A DNA stretch of 64,000 nt from Epiperipatus broadwayi. Lineage: Eukaryota; Onychophora; Udeonychophora; Euonychophora; Peripatidae. Position numbers and translations under genes: made by a program. Position 1 is the first letter of the stretch. Every line of letters begins with the position of its first letter. The stretch lies in the NCBI GenBank assembly GCA_028023455.1, contig JAQFVV010000274.1, forward strand, positions 1,239,350-1,303,349, written 5' to 3'. The notes below the pieces were generated by a model. The model had not been told where the DNA came from. It was given only the letters and a program-made list of their open reading frames with translations, and searched no databases. Of this stretch, positions 1 to 11,732 are shown piece after piece.

Positions 1-245
1 CTACCATCTGATGCTCATAAATATACTTTTTCCGTAAAAGTTTATATATTTTCCTTAAGAGATAATGGCCACCAGAGAAACTTTGAACTTAGATTCTTAG
101 AAAAGATCTATCCAAGATCTAGAAATTGTGTTCATAAAATTCCAAAAGATAATCAATTCGTATTTCAATTCGGTAGACAGTGGTCAAATACTGTCTACAG
201 GTGTTATGGCTACTATCCCATGTGGTCAACTTATCCATTTTAAAG

Positions 246-437
246 ATATACTTTTGCCAAGCATTATAATTGATATATAGGGTTGACTGTTAAAAAAGGC
301 ATACAAAAGTTCTGACTTGAATACTGCAGGTTATGAACATTTGAAAGTCAACCACACATACAATTTTGTGCATCCTTCTACTGGAGTGCATACACAAAAC
401 ATAGAAAGACTTTGGGGGCTAATAAAATGACAATAAA
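246..437 (+). pseudogene. Merlin (IS1595/ISXO2-like) transposase, C-terminal fragment
   Basis: Conceptual translation, with one frameshift and stops near 285-292, gives the end of an ISXO2-type DDE domain. An Asp-Cys followed by Lys-Ala-Tyr matches the usual 'SDxWxxY' segment. Then come GYEHLKVNH, NFVHP and GVHTQNIERLWG, the family's conserved ending (frame read at 316-437), before a stop. The domain belongs to Merlin DNA transposons in eukaryotes and IS1595 in bacteria. The rest of the transposase would lie left of the window; bases 1-245 gave no confident match. With a frameshift and stops it cannot be functional. It shares its motifs with the larger fragment at 6.4-6.95 kb but is clearly diverged from it, so it is a separate copy. 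Confidence 0.65.
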
Positions 438-439
438 AG

Positions 440-960
440 AGGGGGGGCTGTTGATTTCATCTGGAGTCATACTTAACAGAATTTGTGGCAATAACTATTG
501 TATATTAACATCTATCACTATCCCATCAGTGTGAATGTTTAAATAATTTGAAGTTTCTTTTTGTCTATTTTTCTTTTGCTGAACTAAACAATGACATGTA
601 ATGTATTGAGCTGTGATTAGTTTCTTTTTAAATCTTTAATTGGTATATATGTACAAATTTAATTTTGTGCTATCTGTTTTATTTTTTAAAACCAAATAAT
701 CACTGTTGTTCATCTGAGCAACGTGTTTGAAAAAGACTTCTCTTCATAATTGCACCGAAAGCCTGCTGTTAATTTGTGCAATCTGTTTTATTTTTCTTAA
801 ACCAAATAACGATCGTTATTAAATCTATTGTTATTAGTTAAGTGTTCTGAATGAAATCTGTTTGAAAAAAAAGTGTTATTACTTACTTACATGTGCTGCA
901 AGGCTGAAAAAAATAACACAACTTGCTACAAATCAGTCTTGAAAAAAATTGGGTAAAGAA
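440..960. other. Non-coding DNA after the Merlin fragment
   Basis: AT-rich sequence with no ORF of note. It contains two similar segments (about 660-700 and 775-815) sharing 'atctgttttattttt...aaaccaaataa', the start of the repeat-rich zone that follows. It is probably the 3' non-coding part of the Merlin copy at the left edge. Confidence 0.4.
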
Positions 961-1930
961 TTTTTCTTGAAGATTTCTATAAATCTATTTTTTAAATATT
1001 TAAATGCTTTTCCATAATTTCAAAGCAGAATATAATTACTTTGATAAATATAAGTTCTCGTGTACATTTATCATTGCTTTTTAATATATACTAATCAATG
1101 CTTTAGAATCTTTTTGAAAAGTACTTATTTTTGATGCTTTTCGTAATTTGAAAGCAGAGAAAAATTAATTTGATAATTTTTTGGAAGACAATTAGAACCT
1201 CTCTGGTGTAATGTTCTTATTACATTTTAGCATACATGGTACCACATAGATAAATCCTTGCTTTGAAACATGATGGCAAAGGCATATTTAAAAATGTTGA
1301 AAGTCTTATATTTCTTTAATTAAACAGTGATGAAATTTAGTATATTTTTTGAAAACTACACCCCCCCCATTATCAGTTAATGAGGTTTCATTACTTTTTT
1401 AGACATTTACATTATAGTTTTTCTGTTTTTGTTGTAATTCGAATTTCATAGCCTTTTCTTTGTTTTAAATTTATATTTCAGAAGAAATTGAGCGATTTAC
1501 TCAATGTAATTTGTCCATTTTAGCTACTTTTGGTTAGAAATTCTTCATTGGGAGGGGGGTAGGTCGTTTTTACATTAGACTTATTTGAAAGCAGAATATA
1601 ATTAATTTCAAATAGAATCTGTTGTGTAATGTTCTTTTTAGTTTATGTAATCAATGCTTTGGAATTGCAAGTGGATATTTTGAAAGCTAAATATTGATGA
1701 AATTCTGCTTTGGTAACTTGCGCGCCTTTTTAATGAAGACCCATCCACCACTGTTCATTTTTTAGACAGTTTTACTTTTCCTGTTGTAACTGAAATTTCA
1801 TAATCTTTTCTTGTTTTTTTTAAGTTGTATTTCAAAAGGAATTGTACAATTTACTCATTGTAATTTCTCCATTTTAGCTACTTTTGGTTAGAAATTCTTC
1901 ATTGAAAACGGGTCATGTTACGTTTGACTT
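960..1930. repeat. Degenerate tandem repeat, units of roughly 400 bp
   Basis: Blocks recur in the same order. 'caaagcagaatataatta', 'gtaatgttctt' and 'atcaatgcttt' occur near 1020-1110, 1150-1230 and 1590-1660. A longer block recurs at about 1410-1550 and 1780-1905 and includes 'ccattttagctacttttgg' followed by 'ttagaaattcttcattg'. Copies differ by many substitutions and indels, so the array is old. No coding sequence is seen. Confidence 0.6.
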
Positions 1931-1934
1931 ATTT

Positions 1935-2200
1935 CTGTTCCATTGATGATTTGAGAGGATTATTTTTATTTTTTGTTCCATCGATGATTTCAGTGTTTTT
2001 ATTTTTTATTCCATCGATAATTTCAGCATTTCTTTTTATATTTTTGTTCCATTGATGATTTCAGCATTTTTTTTTATATATTTTGTTCCATCAATGATTT
2101 CAGCATTTTTATTATATTTTTTTGTTCCATCAATGATTTCAGTGTTTTTATTTTTTGCTCCTTCGATGATTTCAGCATTTTTAAAATATTTTTTTATCAC
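1935..2200. repeat. Minisatellite, about 40-bp units
   Basis: Six to seven head-to-tail units built on 'ttccatcgatgatttcag' followed by a T-rich spacer of variable length (near 1940, 1975, 2010, 2045, 2085, 2125 and 2158). The unit core is well kept while the T-run varies, as expected of a slippage-prone minisatellite. It ends just before 'cacttgcagg' at 2198. Confidence 0.75.
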
Positions 2201-2423
2201 TTGCAGGCTTCTTGCCTCTTGTTGATGGTACAGCAGCGTCAGTCAGCGTGGGTGTAAGTTACAACTACCACAATAACGTACCTACTATTTAATTTGTTTA
2301 TTATTTAAAATAATAACAGCTGTAGAACAGCTAACTAAAAAAAAAACTATTTTCTGACTTCCATCACCGATGTTGAATTATTATTTGCTCCAATTATTAT
2401 TCCTAGTTTTTGATGTGAATAGA

Positions 2424-2452
2424 CCGGTTGTTTTCTCATCCCTGGTGTTTGC
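2424..2452 (+). repeat. Left terminal-inverted-repeat candidate of Merlin copy 2
   Basis: The segment 'ggttgttttctcatccctgg' plus 'tgtttgc' matches, as reverse complement, 8053-8085 ('gcgaacaccagggatgagaa...acc'). The two inverted copies bracket both Merlin coding fragments. Exact element ends and a target-site duplication were not established. Confidence 0.45.
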
Positions 2453-2459
2453 CTCAAGT

Positions 2460-2990
2460 TGTTGCTATTTCTGGGTCAATTCCTAAAAATATACCATTTC
2501 ACCAGCATTCACCCAACACAAGAGGAAATTTTCTATGTTAAAACGCAAAAAAAAGAGTCCTCACGTTCTGTTGGACGGCGTAAGAAGCCAATACAAAGAG
2601 ACTTCTTTCTATGATAAAACACAGAAAGAGTTCCCGACAGCTGCCGGTTATGGCTTTTTTTTCTATGCTAAAAGAAAAAAAAAAGCCTTTATTGGCTGCG
2701 GTAGTTGATTTTGTTATTCATTTTCTCGTAATAGTCGAATATCTATTTTCTCTGTAGTTTCGTGTGAGTGTGTGTATTTGAGCCAATTGTATTTTTTTTA
2801 AATTTGACTGCATATTTTTTTTAATGTGCTGTAACTTACTTCAGTGTTGTAAGTTTATTAATAATGAAGTGAAGCTTCCATGAAGAATGTGTAACACTCA
2901 AAAAGTTATTTGAAAGGGTACAAGCTAGCATTTCTTTGACAATCACGCAACAAATAATGTTCTCGCGAGAATTTGTTCAATAACAAGTAA
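2460..2990. other. Probable 5' non-coding part of Merlin copy 2
   Basis: This stretch holds A-rich/T-rich runs and two related segments around 2545-2600 and 2610-2695 ('cttctttctatgataaaacac', 'ttctatgctaaaaga'). It leads straight into the Merlin N-terminal coding similarity. No promoter can be assigned. Confidence 0.3.
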
Positions 2991-3340
2991 GATGGCCACC
3001 GCCGCCTCTAACACAGAGTATTTGAAGCTGTGGGAATTGCCATCAATTGAAGCCAGTGCTGTGGCATATTTGTAAAATAAAAATATCCTGTTAAAAGAGA
3101 AAAAGTGTGGTGGTGAGGAAATGCAGATTCGTGCTAATAAAGAGCTGAGAAGTTTTATATGTAAATCAAAAAGTTGTTGATGAAAGTGTTCGATTCGCAA
3201 AGGCAGCTAATTTGAAGGTTTCCAAATGCCATTTCATGAAATCTTTAAGATTGCTTTACTATTGGAGCTGAAAAGAGCTGACCGTAGAATATGCTGTTAA
3301 AGATCTAGAGATGAGTCGCAGTATCTATGCCAGATGTGAA
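2990..3340 (+). pseudogene. Merlin transposase, N-terminal fragment
   Basis: Translation with several frame changes gives the N-terminus typical of eukaryotic Merlin transposases. An initiator-like 'KMATAASNTEYLKLW' segment is followed by 'SIEASAVAYL', a Cys-containing short-finger region, 'SIRKGS' and 'MPFHEIFKIAL'. The 'S(I/F)RKGSFFE' block and the following helix are family hallmarks before the ISXO2 DDE domain. Stop codons (for example about 3074 and 3178) and frameshifts show it is dead. It is on the same strand as the DDE-domain fragment at 6.4-6.95 kb and lies inside the same pair of inverted motifs. The two may be halves of one element split by about 3 kb of later insertion or intronic DNA; this is inference. 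Confidence 0.55.
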
Positions 3341-6290
3341 GCGGAATCTGAGATTCAGATTGCGCTTCACAGCCCACTTCCAATCTTCCGCTACCAACCT
3401 AATTCTTGCATATATATTCCACTCACTAACACATTTGTTTGTATCTTTTTGTTTGAGTATTATTAACTAACATATGTATTAACGAAGATATTGGCATAAA
3501 TATCTGAATTTAAACATGCAAAATAAAATTAATAAATGTAGCATCTGAAAATTCGTATACGCAATAGGGGATGGGGGATTAATTATCACGGACTTATAAT
3601 ATCAAAATATATTATAATTTCTGTATTTATTTATTTTATAAAAGTTATAGTAATTGTTTGTTAATTGCAGCTCAGATATCTATAGATATTGTAGAGACAA
3701 AAGTACTGAGCCAATATTTAGTGGAAAAGTTCGTGATATGTAATTTTATAAAATTGTGTTTTTAAATTATTTTTGCCATTAAACTCCACTTTTCTTTTAA
3801 ATCCAATATGGAAGATGCGATTGTAATTAGTCAAAATTAGTTAAAGGTGAGAAGCGTAATCTTGTATAATATTCTAACATAACTTTAATTAAAAGTTTCT
3901 CTAAAATCAAAAGTAGAAACTAAATTTAATTGATTTACTTTTGTTACAAACATTTCCTTTTATCAAAATTAATTAAAGTTTGAATACTTATCTAACAATG
4001 GCATCTTCCATCACAATAGGTAAAAGCTTGTATACAAATTCTTTTGGAAATTAGATTGCAATGACCAATCAGAAAGGGATTCCAAAAATACCGAGGCATG
4101 GAATTAATTACGAATTAATTTAGAGAGTAACTAGGATGGTCAAGGAGAGCAGTCACCAAGAAAATTTGCGATCGTTAATTTCAATGTGTACTGAGTAAAT
4201 CTAAATCGCCTTTCTCGCCATTCGAGATGGCCTTCCCTGCAATCTGTGCCCATGGATCCCGATACTCATAGACTATACTGATATGCCTATTCGTTAAATC
4301 ATAAAATTACTACCTGCCTGAATAACTATGTTTGATAAACTAGATCTAGTCTCCGCGGGAATTGAAATCATCAAAAGAACCGCCATGTTTTACAGAGGTA
4401 ATCATTTCAAATGCTGCTAGACTCTTAAAGTTACCGTGAATAATTTTAACTTTCACCTATCGATTTCTTTAAACATTTTGTAAATCTTTCATTTGTAAAA
4501 TTTAATATTAGTTATGAATTAATTTGTAAAGTTCTTACCTTTTTGTTAATTGTACCTGGTTCTCTCTCTATATAACTTAGCTGTAATCTCTCCTACATTA
4601 AACCTCTCCTGAATAATTATTAGTTCTTAATGTCACGTCTATGCGGCAATATTTTATTCTCATTATTATGTTTTATACTTTCAGATACTAAATTATATGT
4701 CGATAATTTTCCCCCAGAATCACAAATGCTTACGCTATCTCTTTTAATAAAAGAAAACCCTCCTTACTTTTCAGAGGGTAATTAACCTAGTAGTTTTAAA
4801 AATAAATTTGTTATTCTTAGTATAGCGGGTGCCTGCCAGTCTGGGGAAATAAAATCAGAATTTGATAATTATTATAGTGTTATTTTCTAAAACTAAGTAA
4901 AAATCTATTAGCACTAACTTCTAAAATCTGCAAATAGATTTATATGAGTAAAATTAATCCTACTTTATTGAAATCAATAGCCACTACCGACTATATATAT
5001 ATTTAATAATATGAAAAGTATTTATTTATTCAAGCATTCAAAACCAAAGATTTATATTTATACGTTGTGGAAAGTTTACGTGTAGTTTAAAATAATACAT
5101 AAGGGGGGGATCGTTTAGTTCTATAAGCTATATTATATTAGCATTAACTGTAATTCTTCCACATCCACGTAGTAATCAAATCATACCGGTACGAGGGGTT
5201 TTTATTAATAAAGATAGGCGATAATTATTTATTCCTTAGCTAAATATCTACATATTTATATTAATGCAAGCGTTACGTGTATACCGGCCTTTCGTGATAT
5301 ATATATCTTTGTGCTTCATTCATTTTTACTTCCAATCCCAAGGACAAGGTTTGGAAAACCTCTTTGGATTTCTTCAGCGTGATATTATTGCATAGGGTTC
5401 GCTCTGACAAAAGTCCAGCCTATGGCAATTCAATAAAGCGCCTTCTTAGTTGTTTATGACCCGACCCTGCCGACGTTTGCAGAAAGTCGCATTTCATTAA
5501 CGGTGAATTGAAGCATCTTCTTAGATCTTAGAATAGATCGTTCCATTGCCCTCATACACGTACCGCTCTCCCATATTTTGTTTTTGTTAAAAGCCTATTA
5601 ATTCTCCTAAACCGTACTGTTATGATTATACTAAATGGATTACCACTTTTTTATATATATTTCATTCGCACTTTCAGATACGACACTTCTGCCATTATTA
5701 TTATTTCCCAAATTAGCTTCCCACACACGTTCTTATATAGCAAAATGCAAATATTAATTAAATAAAATTACCCTTATTGTCCAACTGAATAAACTTATGT
5801 ATTGGTCTGAATGCTGTTGTTCTTATTACTGGTGGATTCAAATAACTTCGGGTACCGTAGTCTAGCGCTATTATTAAAAATCTTATGTATCCCAGTCAAT
5901 CGATAAATTATTGACATATAAATAGCAGCACTAGAATAAAGCCATGAATTATTTGTTATTGATGATTAAATATGTTCATTGTATAGTATTGTAAGGGAGG
6001 TTAATGTTGTCCAAGGGAGATAAACACCCATTTTATTGACATTGTAACACCAATAACGTTTGCAATCATATATACTCCAAGTTGATTTAATAAATTTTAT
6101 ATCTTTCTAAATATCTAAGTCATTGTTTCATTCATTGAATAGAAATAATTTTGATGTAATATAAAAAGGTTTCACTTACTAGATGATCGAAAATCGCTAA
6201 TTATAATATTCTAGACATGAACCAAGTTCGAATAAGAGTCTTTTTGTGTCACGACTTTGTGATGCCGGCGGGGTAGGAATAAATTAGATC
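3341..6290. other. AT-rich DNA between the two Merlin fragments
   Basis: About 3 kb with no supported ORF or RNA gene. It includes a G run near 5105 and a segment at 5990-6060 ('tgtaagggaggttaatg' followed by 'tgtaacacc') that resembles a purine tract plus LTR-like end, too weak to call. It may be a later insertion that split the Merlin element. Confidence 0.4.
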
Positions 6291-6429
6291 AGTATCATCG
6301 GAATTGTTGCTCATAAGTGGGTAGATCTGGAAAATAGGCAAATAGGGCAGAGTTCATGAATGTTCCTGACTTATGTATCTTGCACAGGATTGGATTCGAG
6401 GTACTTTTGCCTAGATGCTAGATCTTGTT

Positions 6430-6954
6430 ATATGAACAGACGAAACCGACCGGTACAGATGGAAGCATGCTCTTCAGGAGCTGTGCCATGAAAGCCTTTT
6501 GTCAAGATCCTGCTCTCAAATCGGAGGTACAGGAATGTCTGTTGAGGTTGATGAGACCCTTTTCAGTCGTCGGAAAAACCATCAGGGCAAAATGCTTCCT
6601 CAGCAGTGGATTTTCGGAGGGTTGTGCAGAGTAACTAGTGAATGCTTTGCAGTGGTGGTTCCAACTCGATGTGCCATGACACTGCTACAAGCCATAAAGG
6701 ACAACGTAAAGCCAGGATCCACCATCTACTCTGACTGCTGGAAAGGGTATAGAACATCTGATCTGGAGACAGCAAGATTTAAACATCTGCACGTAAAACA
6801 CCGCTACAACTTTGTGAATCCTATCACAGACACGCATACCCAAAACGTTGAGTGTTTATGAGGCTGCCTGAAATCCCAAAACAGGAAAGATCGTGGGACA
6901 CACAGGCGATGCATGGATGATTACTTGTGCGAGTTCACAAGGGAGATGTTTTGA
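6430..6954 (+). pseudogene. Merlin (IS1595/ISXO2-like) transposase, DDE-domain fragment
   Basis: This encodes the catalytic domain of a Merlin transposase, a cut-and-paste DDE enzyme. The frame read from about 6520 shows VEVDETLF (first Asp), WIFGG, PGSTIYSDCW (second Asp), then HRYNFVNP and HTQNVE, the canonical order of the ISXO2 domain. An in-frame TGA at 6859-6861 stands where the family has Trp (HTQxVExxWG). Beyond it the same frame continues with 'GCLKSQNRKDRGTHRRCMDD' and a helix with YLCEFTREM until about 6953, which is normal C-terminal Merlin sequence. Upstream of 6520 the frame breaks, and a weak N-terminal continuation lies in another frame from 6425. It is therefore a recently decayed copy with at least one nonsense mutation and one frameshift. 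Confidence 0.8.
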
Positions 6955-6959
6955 GTGCA

Positions 6960-7680
6960 AAGTACTTCAATTTTTTGTTGTTGTTAATATATATGTTCAC
7001 ATAGTTCAATAACCAGTTCTAGTGTTATTTTCTTATTGATGTTTCTTCGCTCGAACAAGTTTTTAGCCACGGGCAATGTTCTTCTTGTTTTTTTTCACCC
7101 CCAAATAGACCAAGAAAGAATATGTAGGTGGAGTTTTTTTATTTGTATATTAACTATTAATTTATTTAATGATTTAGGAATATATTTTATACAAATGTTT
7201 TACTCTTTTATACAAACAGCATTATTTTTTATTAAAATAATGACGTTATATCCGTTATAGAAATATATACACAAATAAAAACAACAGTTTCTGAGTATTA
7301 ATTACTGTCACAAAAAGAAAAAAAATTATTCACATACTAACTCTAAATGTAGGAGATAAATTTCAAGTTACTTTGAATAGATTCACACTATTAAAAACAA
7401 CCCACTACTTTCAACTTAAAGAAAGAAAAGTTTATGGTGGGGAATATTTTTAAATTGTACTATTTAAATAACGTTACTTTTTATATTTGCTGAGTTTTTA
7501 ATTATTGTAAAAAAAATTTAAAATAAAAACCATACTAGTCTGGTATGAATTCTAAATTGTAGTATATAAATTACGTTACTTTTTATAGATTTATAATTAC
7601 GTATTGCTTTTTAATAAAATTATTGATTTACTCTTGAAAAAATACCGTAACTTTAAAAAGACATACATAAAGTCAAAAAA
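6960..7680. other. AT-rich 3' flank of Merlin copy 2
   Basis: T-rich then A-rich DNA with no supported gene; the open frame at 7036-7260 is low-complexity, AT-driven translation. It probably represents the non-coding 3' part of the Merlin element, which continues to the inverted motif at 8.05 kb. Confidence 0.4.
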
Positions 7681-7682
7681 AT

Positions 7683-7981
7683 AATAGAAAAACACCGTAA
7701 CTTTAAAGACACACATACAAACTAAAAAACAATATAAGATAAATAAACATTTACAAAAATGAAAGACTAACATCATATAATAGTATTAGTTACTAGAATA
7801 TTTTATTACAAATCTAATAAATCAGATTAAAAAAAAATAGAAAAACACCGTAACTTTAAAGACACACATACAAACTAAAAAACAATATAAGATAAATAAA
7901 CATTTACAAAAATGAAAGACTAACATCATATAATAGTATTAGTTACTAGAATATTTTATTACAAATCTAATAAATCAGATT
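7683..7981. repeat. Near-perfect 153-bp tandem duplication
   Basis: Bases 7683-7828 ('aatagaaaaacaccgtaact'...'aaatcagatt') are repeated at 7836-7981 with a period of 153 bp and, by eye, no substitution in the shared part. Such identity in otherwise decayed sequence points to a very recent duplication or an assembly artefact. Confidence 0.85.
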
Positions 7982-8052
7982 TTTTTCAAATCAAAAACAG
8001 GTCCGGCCCGGAATCATTATATGTATATGTTTTGATTAGCATCAACGCCATC

Positions 8053-8085
8053 CTGCAGCGAACACCAGGGATGAGAAATTTACCG
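8053..8085 (-). repeat. Right terminal-inverted-repeat candidate of Merlin copy 2
   Basis: Reverse complement reads 'ggtaaatttctcatccctgg' plus 'tgttcgc', matching 2424-2452. The sequence just inside it ('ggcccggaatcattatatg'...'gccatcctgcagc', 8003-8060) has a diverged relative at 45,170-45,235, which supports this being an element terminus. Confidence 0.45.
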
Positions 8086-8089
8086 AATA

Positions 8090-11000
8090 GACAGATTAAT
8101 ATAATCTAAAAATTATAAATTTGTAACAATGCTTGACATAGGATGTAGAATTTAATAACTTATAAGAAATATTTTCATTAAAACTCTACATGTCATGCTT
8201 TAAAAAATTATCTTGTCTATTCATAAAGCCCACATAAGAGTCCATTAAATTAAAAGTGCCCACAATAATTGGAACAAAATGAATATAATCACATCTCTGA
8301 AATTCAGCATAGGAATTAAAAATTATTATTATACATGATGTACATTAATTGTTCAGAATTTTCTATATTTATTTTATGGGTGAATATTTATTATACCCAA
8401 AATGTTGTGTACTTTAATGTTTACTTGAATAATAAAAATAATAAAGTATTTTATTTTCATATGAACTTATGTGTGAAGTTCATGATATATATTTTTCTAT
8501 GCTTAATTTAAATTCAAAGGATTGAAGAGAATAATTAACTGAGGGTACAGCGCTTGTAAGTAGTCAGAAATTATTGGTGAATTTATAATGGACGTTAACA
8601 TACAGGAATTATTCCTGAGACTTTCCAGAGTTCTGTGCCTATACTTATGTCATATTTATTACATTATTATTATGCTCATATTTAAAGCTGTCAGTCATTA
8701 TCTCAGCCGTCCTTTATTATGAAACACTTTTCATTATGCCTGAACTCATGTCTGCTTAACTGCCGGTGTATTCTGAGTTAGCAGAATATTTGAGAAGGAT
8801 GATTTTACATTTTTTGATTTGAAGTAAATATTAATACTGTTTTATAATGTTAAATGGTATTAGTCTGTACTGGTGGTTAATCCATAAAATAATTATTTGC
8901 CATTTTCTGTATTTTGCACTCATTCCTGTGCTGGTGGTTAATCTGCGGAATGGAGTAATTATACATGTTGATTGATGGTGGTCTGGAAATCCACAGGACA
9001 TTCAGTGTTCTATCATTTCTATGTGTAGATGAATGCATCTATAGGAATATTTTACTTCATACATGTTGGTTTGGGCAAAGTATTTTGTACTATGATACTA
9101 ACATTATCTTCTTTCATCTATAGGCATGACTTGTAAGTTCAGTCATAAGGAATAGCAGGCCATCTTATCTAAATTGTCTCCATCGTTTATCATGTTTATT
9201 TACAAATTATTTTAGCTGAATTGAAGTTTCAATCTCCATTTTTTATTAGAGCTAACTCTAGCAAATACGCCAATGCTTATTGGTTATTGTTATAACATTA
9301 CAGTATATGTCCATTGGTTCTGGTATTGACATATTGGTTATTTCATGACTTGATGTTGAACTCCATTCTCTCTTCTCAGAGCTGAAATTAAGTCAATTTA
9401 TATTAAAATCTTGTGTTTGGGACTATTATAAAACTGTGAATAGTATCCATCAATTGAAATAAACAGATAGAATAATATTTTATTTATTCTGCTTATATTA
9501 TTTGTTTATTTATTTATCATATTGAAACATTATATAATCAACTATTTGTTAATCATAGAATTGTAAATAAATGTTAATTCATAATTTAACCTACTGTGCC
9601 ATTGCTATTTGCCATTCACAAAAACCAAAAAATCCTACATATTGAGTAGAGCCTATAATACAGCACATATTATCAGTAATAGGGCATAGAAGTCATTAAT
9701 ATTCTCAGGAAAATATTTGAATGCTTTTGTTCTCAGGTAGTTCATGATGTATGGGTTCAATAAAATCCCATTTATCTCTTTCATCATTTTAGTTTTGTTT
9801 TCTTAATTCTGGAATATGATAGAAAATCGATTGTTTCTATAAAGTCATAGATATATTTACTAGATAATGTTATGATAGAATTTATTCTCTTAATGCTATA
9901 ATTTGCAATTCATCAAATATAAGAAGAGTCTCGAATTTATTCTCTTAATGCTATAATTTGCAATTCATCAAATATAAGAAGAGTCTCATTGCTATTTATT
10001 TAATTAAAAATCTAAATTAATGAGGAAGAAACCCAAGTTTCCTATGCTCGCTTATTATTGCAGAGCCCATACCTAGACTAGCATTTGTACAAAATCCTAA
10101 GTATATCTGAGCTATAATAAATCATGTTACAGTGGTAGTTATAATTATTGCTTTCTTGTTAATAACTTGTATCTACCATGTAATAGCTAGTATAGGCATA
10201 AGAAATCATACATGCTATTCTGAAAGAGTAATCATTAATAGTTTCATAAATTACAACATCTTGTCCATGGTTGGCCATAAGGTCTCATGCAAACAAAAAT
10301 CACAGATTAAGGTTTTGAAGAATAATAAAATTATATAATTATAATTTATCTTAGGTAATCTAACGTTCTTTCACATACTGCTATGATGAGTCTTCACAGT
10401 GTATCCTGGCTGCGACCAGATTAGATCATATTAAATTCATGCTATACCATTAATGTTGTCTGTCGTGACGTGATCAGACTTTTCAGTTACAGCTTTTAAT
10501 GCCTTACAGCATGCGGCTTGATTAATTGACTGGTGGTTGCAGATTACAATAAGTGGCAATGTGTGAACAAGATTAATTGATGATTGATGGTTACAAAGAG
10601 ATTTCGGTTAGAATTCTTTGTGCCTATAAATCGTGGCATGATATATAGTTTTAGCACTGCTTAATGTTGGGGTGATTTGCTGTTGAATAGTGGGCGTGGA
10701 ACAAGTTGTTCTCTAATTTTCGATTAGTTTTGGCCTTCCCCATACTGCATGAATATTTATCATGTGACAGATGCTCTATAATGGTGGGGAAATATTACAT
10801 GTTTCACTGCTATATATTTCACTTCAAATTACTTATATGGATTTCTGGTGACAATAGCATTCGTATTTCAAAATACACACATCTATGATTGAATTGTGAG
10901 GGTTTATAAGTTGTTGTGACTATTGCAGATGATTATAGTTGGGTTCAGTTTATTTAACTGTAGATGTGATATGTCCCATCTGAGATAGATTATTGATGGT

Positions 11001-11100
11001 GATCATTTAGTGATTTGTTGGCTTGAAGAGATTTTAATTCGTTATTGTTATTAAAACATAGATATTATTACAAAGGCAAGAGTTGTATCAAAGAATATTA
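8090..11100. other. AT-rich non-coding DNA
   Basis: No supported gene or RNA. Small structures seen: a 'ctggtggttaat' repeat at 8868-8880 and 8930-8942, each followed by an 'ataatta' box, and the 55-bp tandem duplication listed separately. Because the stretch leads to a gag-like coding start at 11.13 kb, part of it may be an old LTR plus leader, but no second LTR was found. Confidence 0.35.
9878..9987. repeat. 55-bp perfect tandem duplication
   Basis: The unit begins 'gaatttattctcttaatgct' and ends 'aagaagagtctc'. It occurs at 9878-9932 and again at 9933-9987 with no visible difference. Confidence 0.85.
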
Positions 11101-11130
11101 AAATTGTTGCTGTTACAAAATATCCAAAAT

Positions 11131-11695
11131 GAATGGTTCCAAAAAGATGAATAATCAAGGAGAAGAATCCAAGGAGTTGCCAGTCTTGACCTCCAACAAT
11201 GGTTTATACTGATGTTCGAACGTATGGAGAGTGGATTTAGTAAGATGTCTGAAAAATTGAATGAACAGTCTATTTCAAAAAGAGATGTCTGAAAAATTAG
11301 ATAATTTTGAAAATAAAGTTGCTGGTTTAGGGGTTAAAATGGTTGAAGTTCAGGAGTTTATAAAAGAGAAAATAGACGCTGCTAGGGTGAGAACAGTGGA
11401 TGAATTTGGACAAAAATTTCAGTCATTGGAAAATAATTGTAAGGCAGCCAAAGGCGAGTCAGATGTTAAGCTAAAAAAAATTAAAGCTAGCTTCCTAGAT
11501 TATAAGAAACATTCAGAAGTTTGGCTGAAAGAAATTGGAAATAATTTTATAATCCATGAGGAGAACATGGACAGTAAACTGAAGACGCTTGAACCAGCAA
11601 TAGTAGAATCAAGGAGTCAGTTGGCACAAATAATAGGACAGGTTAGTAAACCCTGTTTTAGTAAGTTATGGTTGGAGGGTTTTATTAGATCATAA
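11131..11695 (+). pseudogene. Coiled-coil, gag-like protein fragment
   Basis: I do not recognise a named family. A reading frame from ATG 11131 runs out at a stop near 11,210. After one frame change it continues as 'MSEKLNEQS' and the long frame ending at 11,692 (144 residues from Met 11261). The protein is rich in Lys, Glu and hydrophobic residues with heptad-like spacing (for example EKLDNFENKVAGLG, VEVQEFIKEKI), so a coiled coil is likely. A short duplication (KMSEKLN / EMSEKLD) lies at the frameshift. Organisation resembles the coiled-coil ORFs of the LTR elements at 37.5 and 50.8 kb and the ORF at 44.1 kb, although residues are not evidently homologous. The frame ends where the minus-strand LINE begins, suggesting LINE insertion cut it short. 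Confidence 0.4.
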
Positions 11696-11732
11696 TAGTT
11701 ATTTTCATATAAATTATTTAGGGGTTGGTTGG

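Noticed and set aside
960-2200. CRISPR-like array
   Set aside because: Units are directly tandem without unique spacers, and the DNA is eukaryotic in every other respect.
5990-6065. Purine tract plus 'tgtaacacc' as an LTR start
   Set aside because: No second LTR or internal coding sequence could be found nearby.
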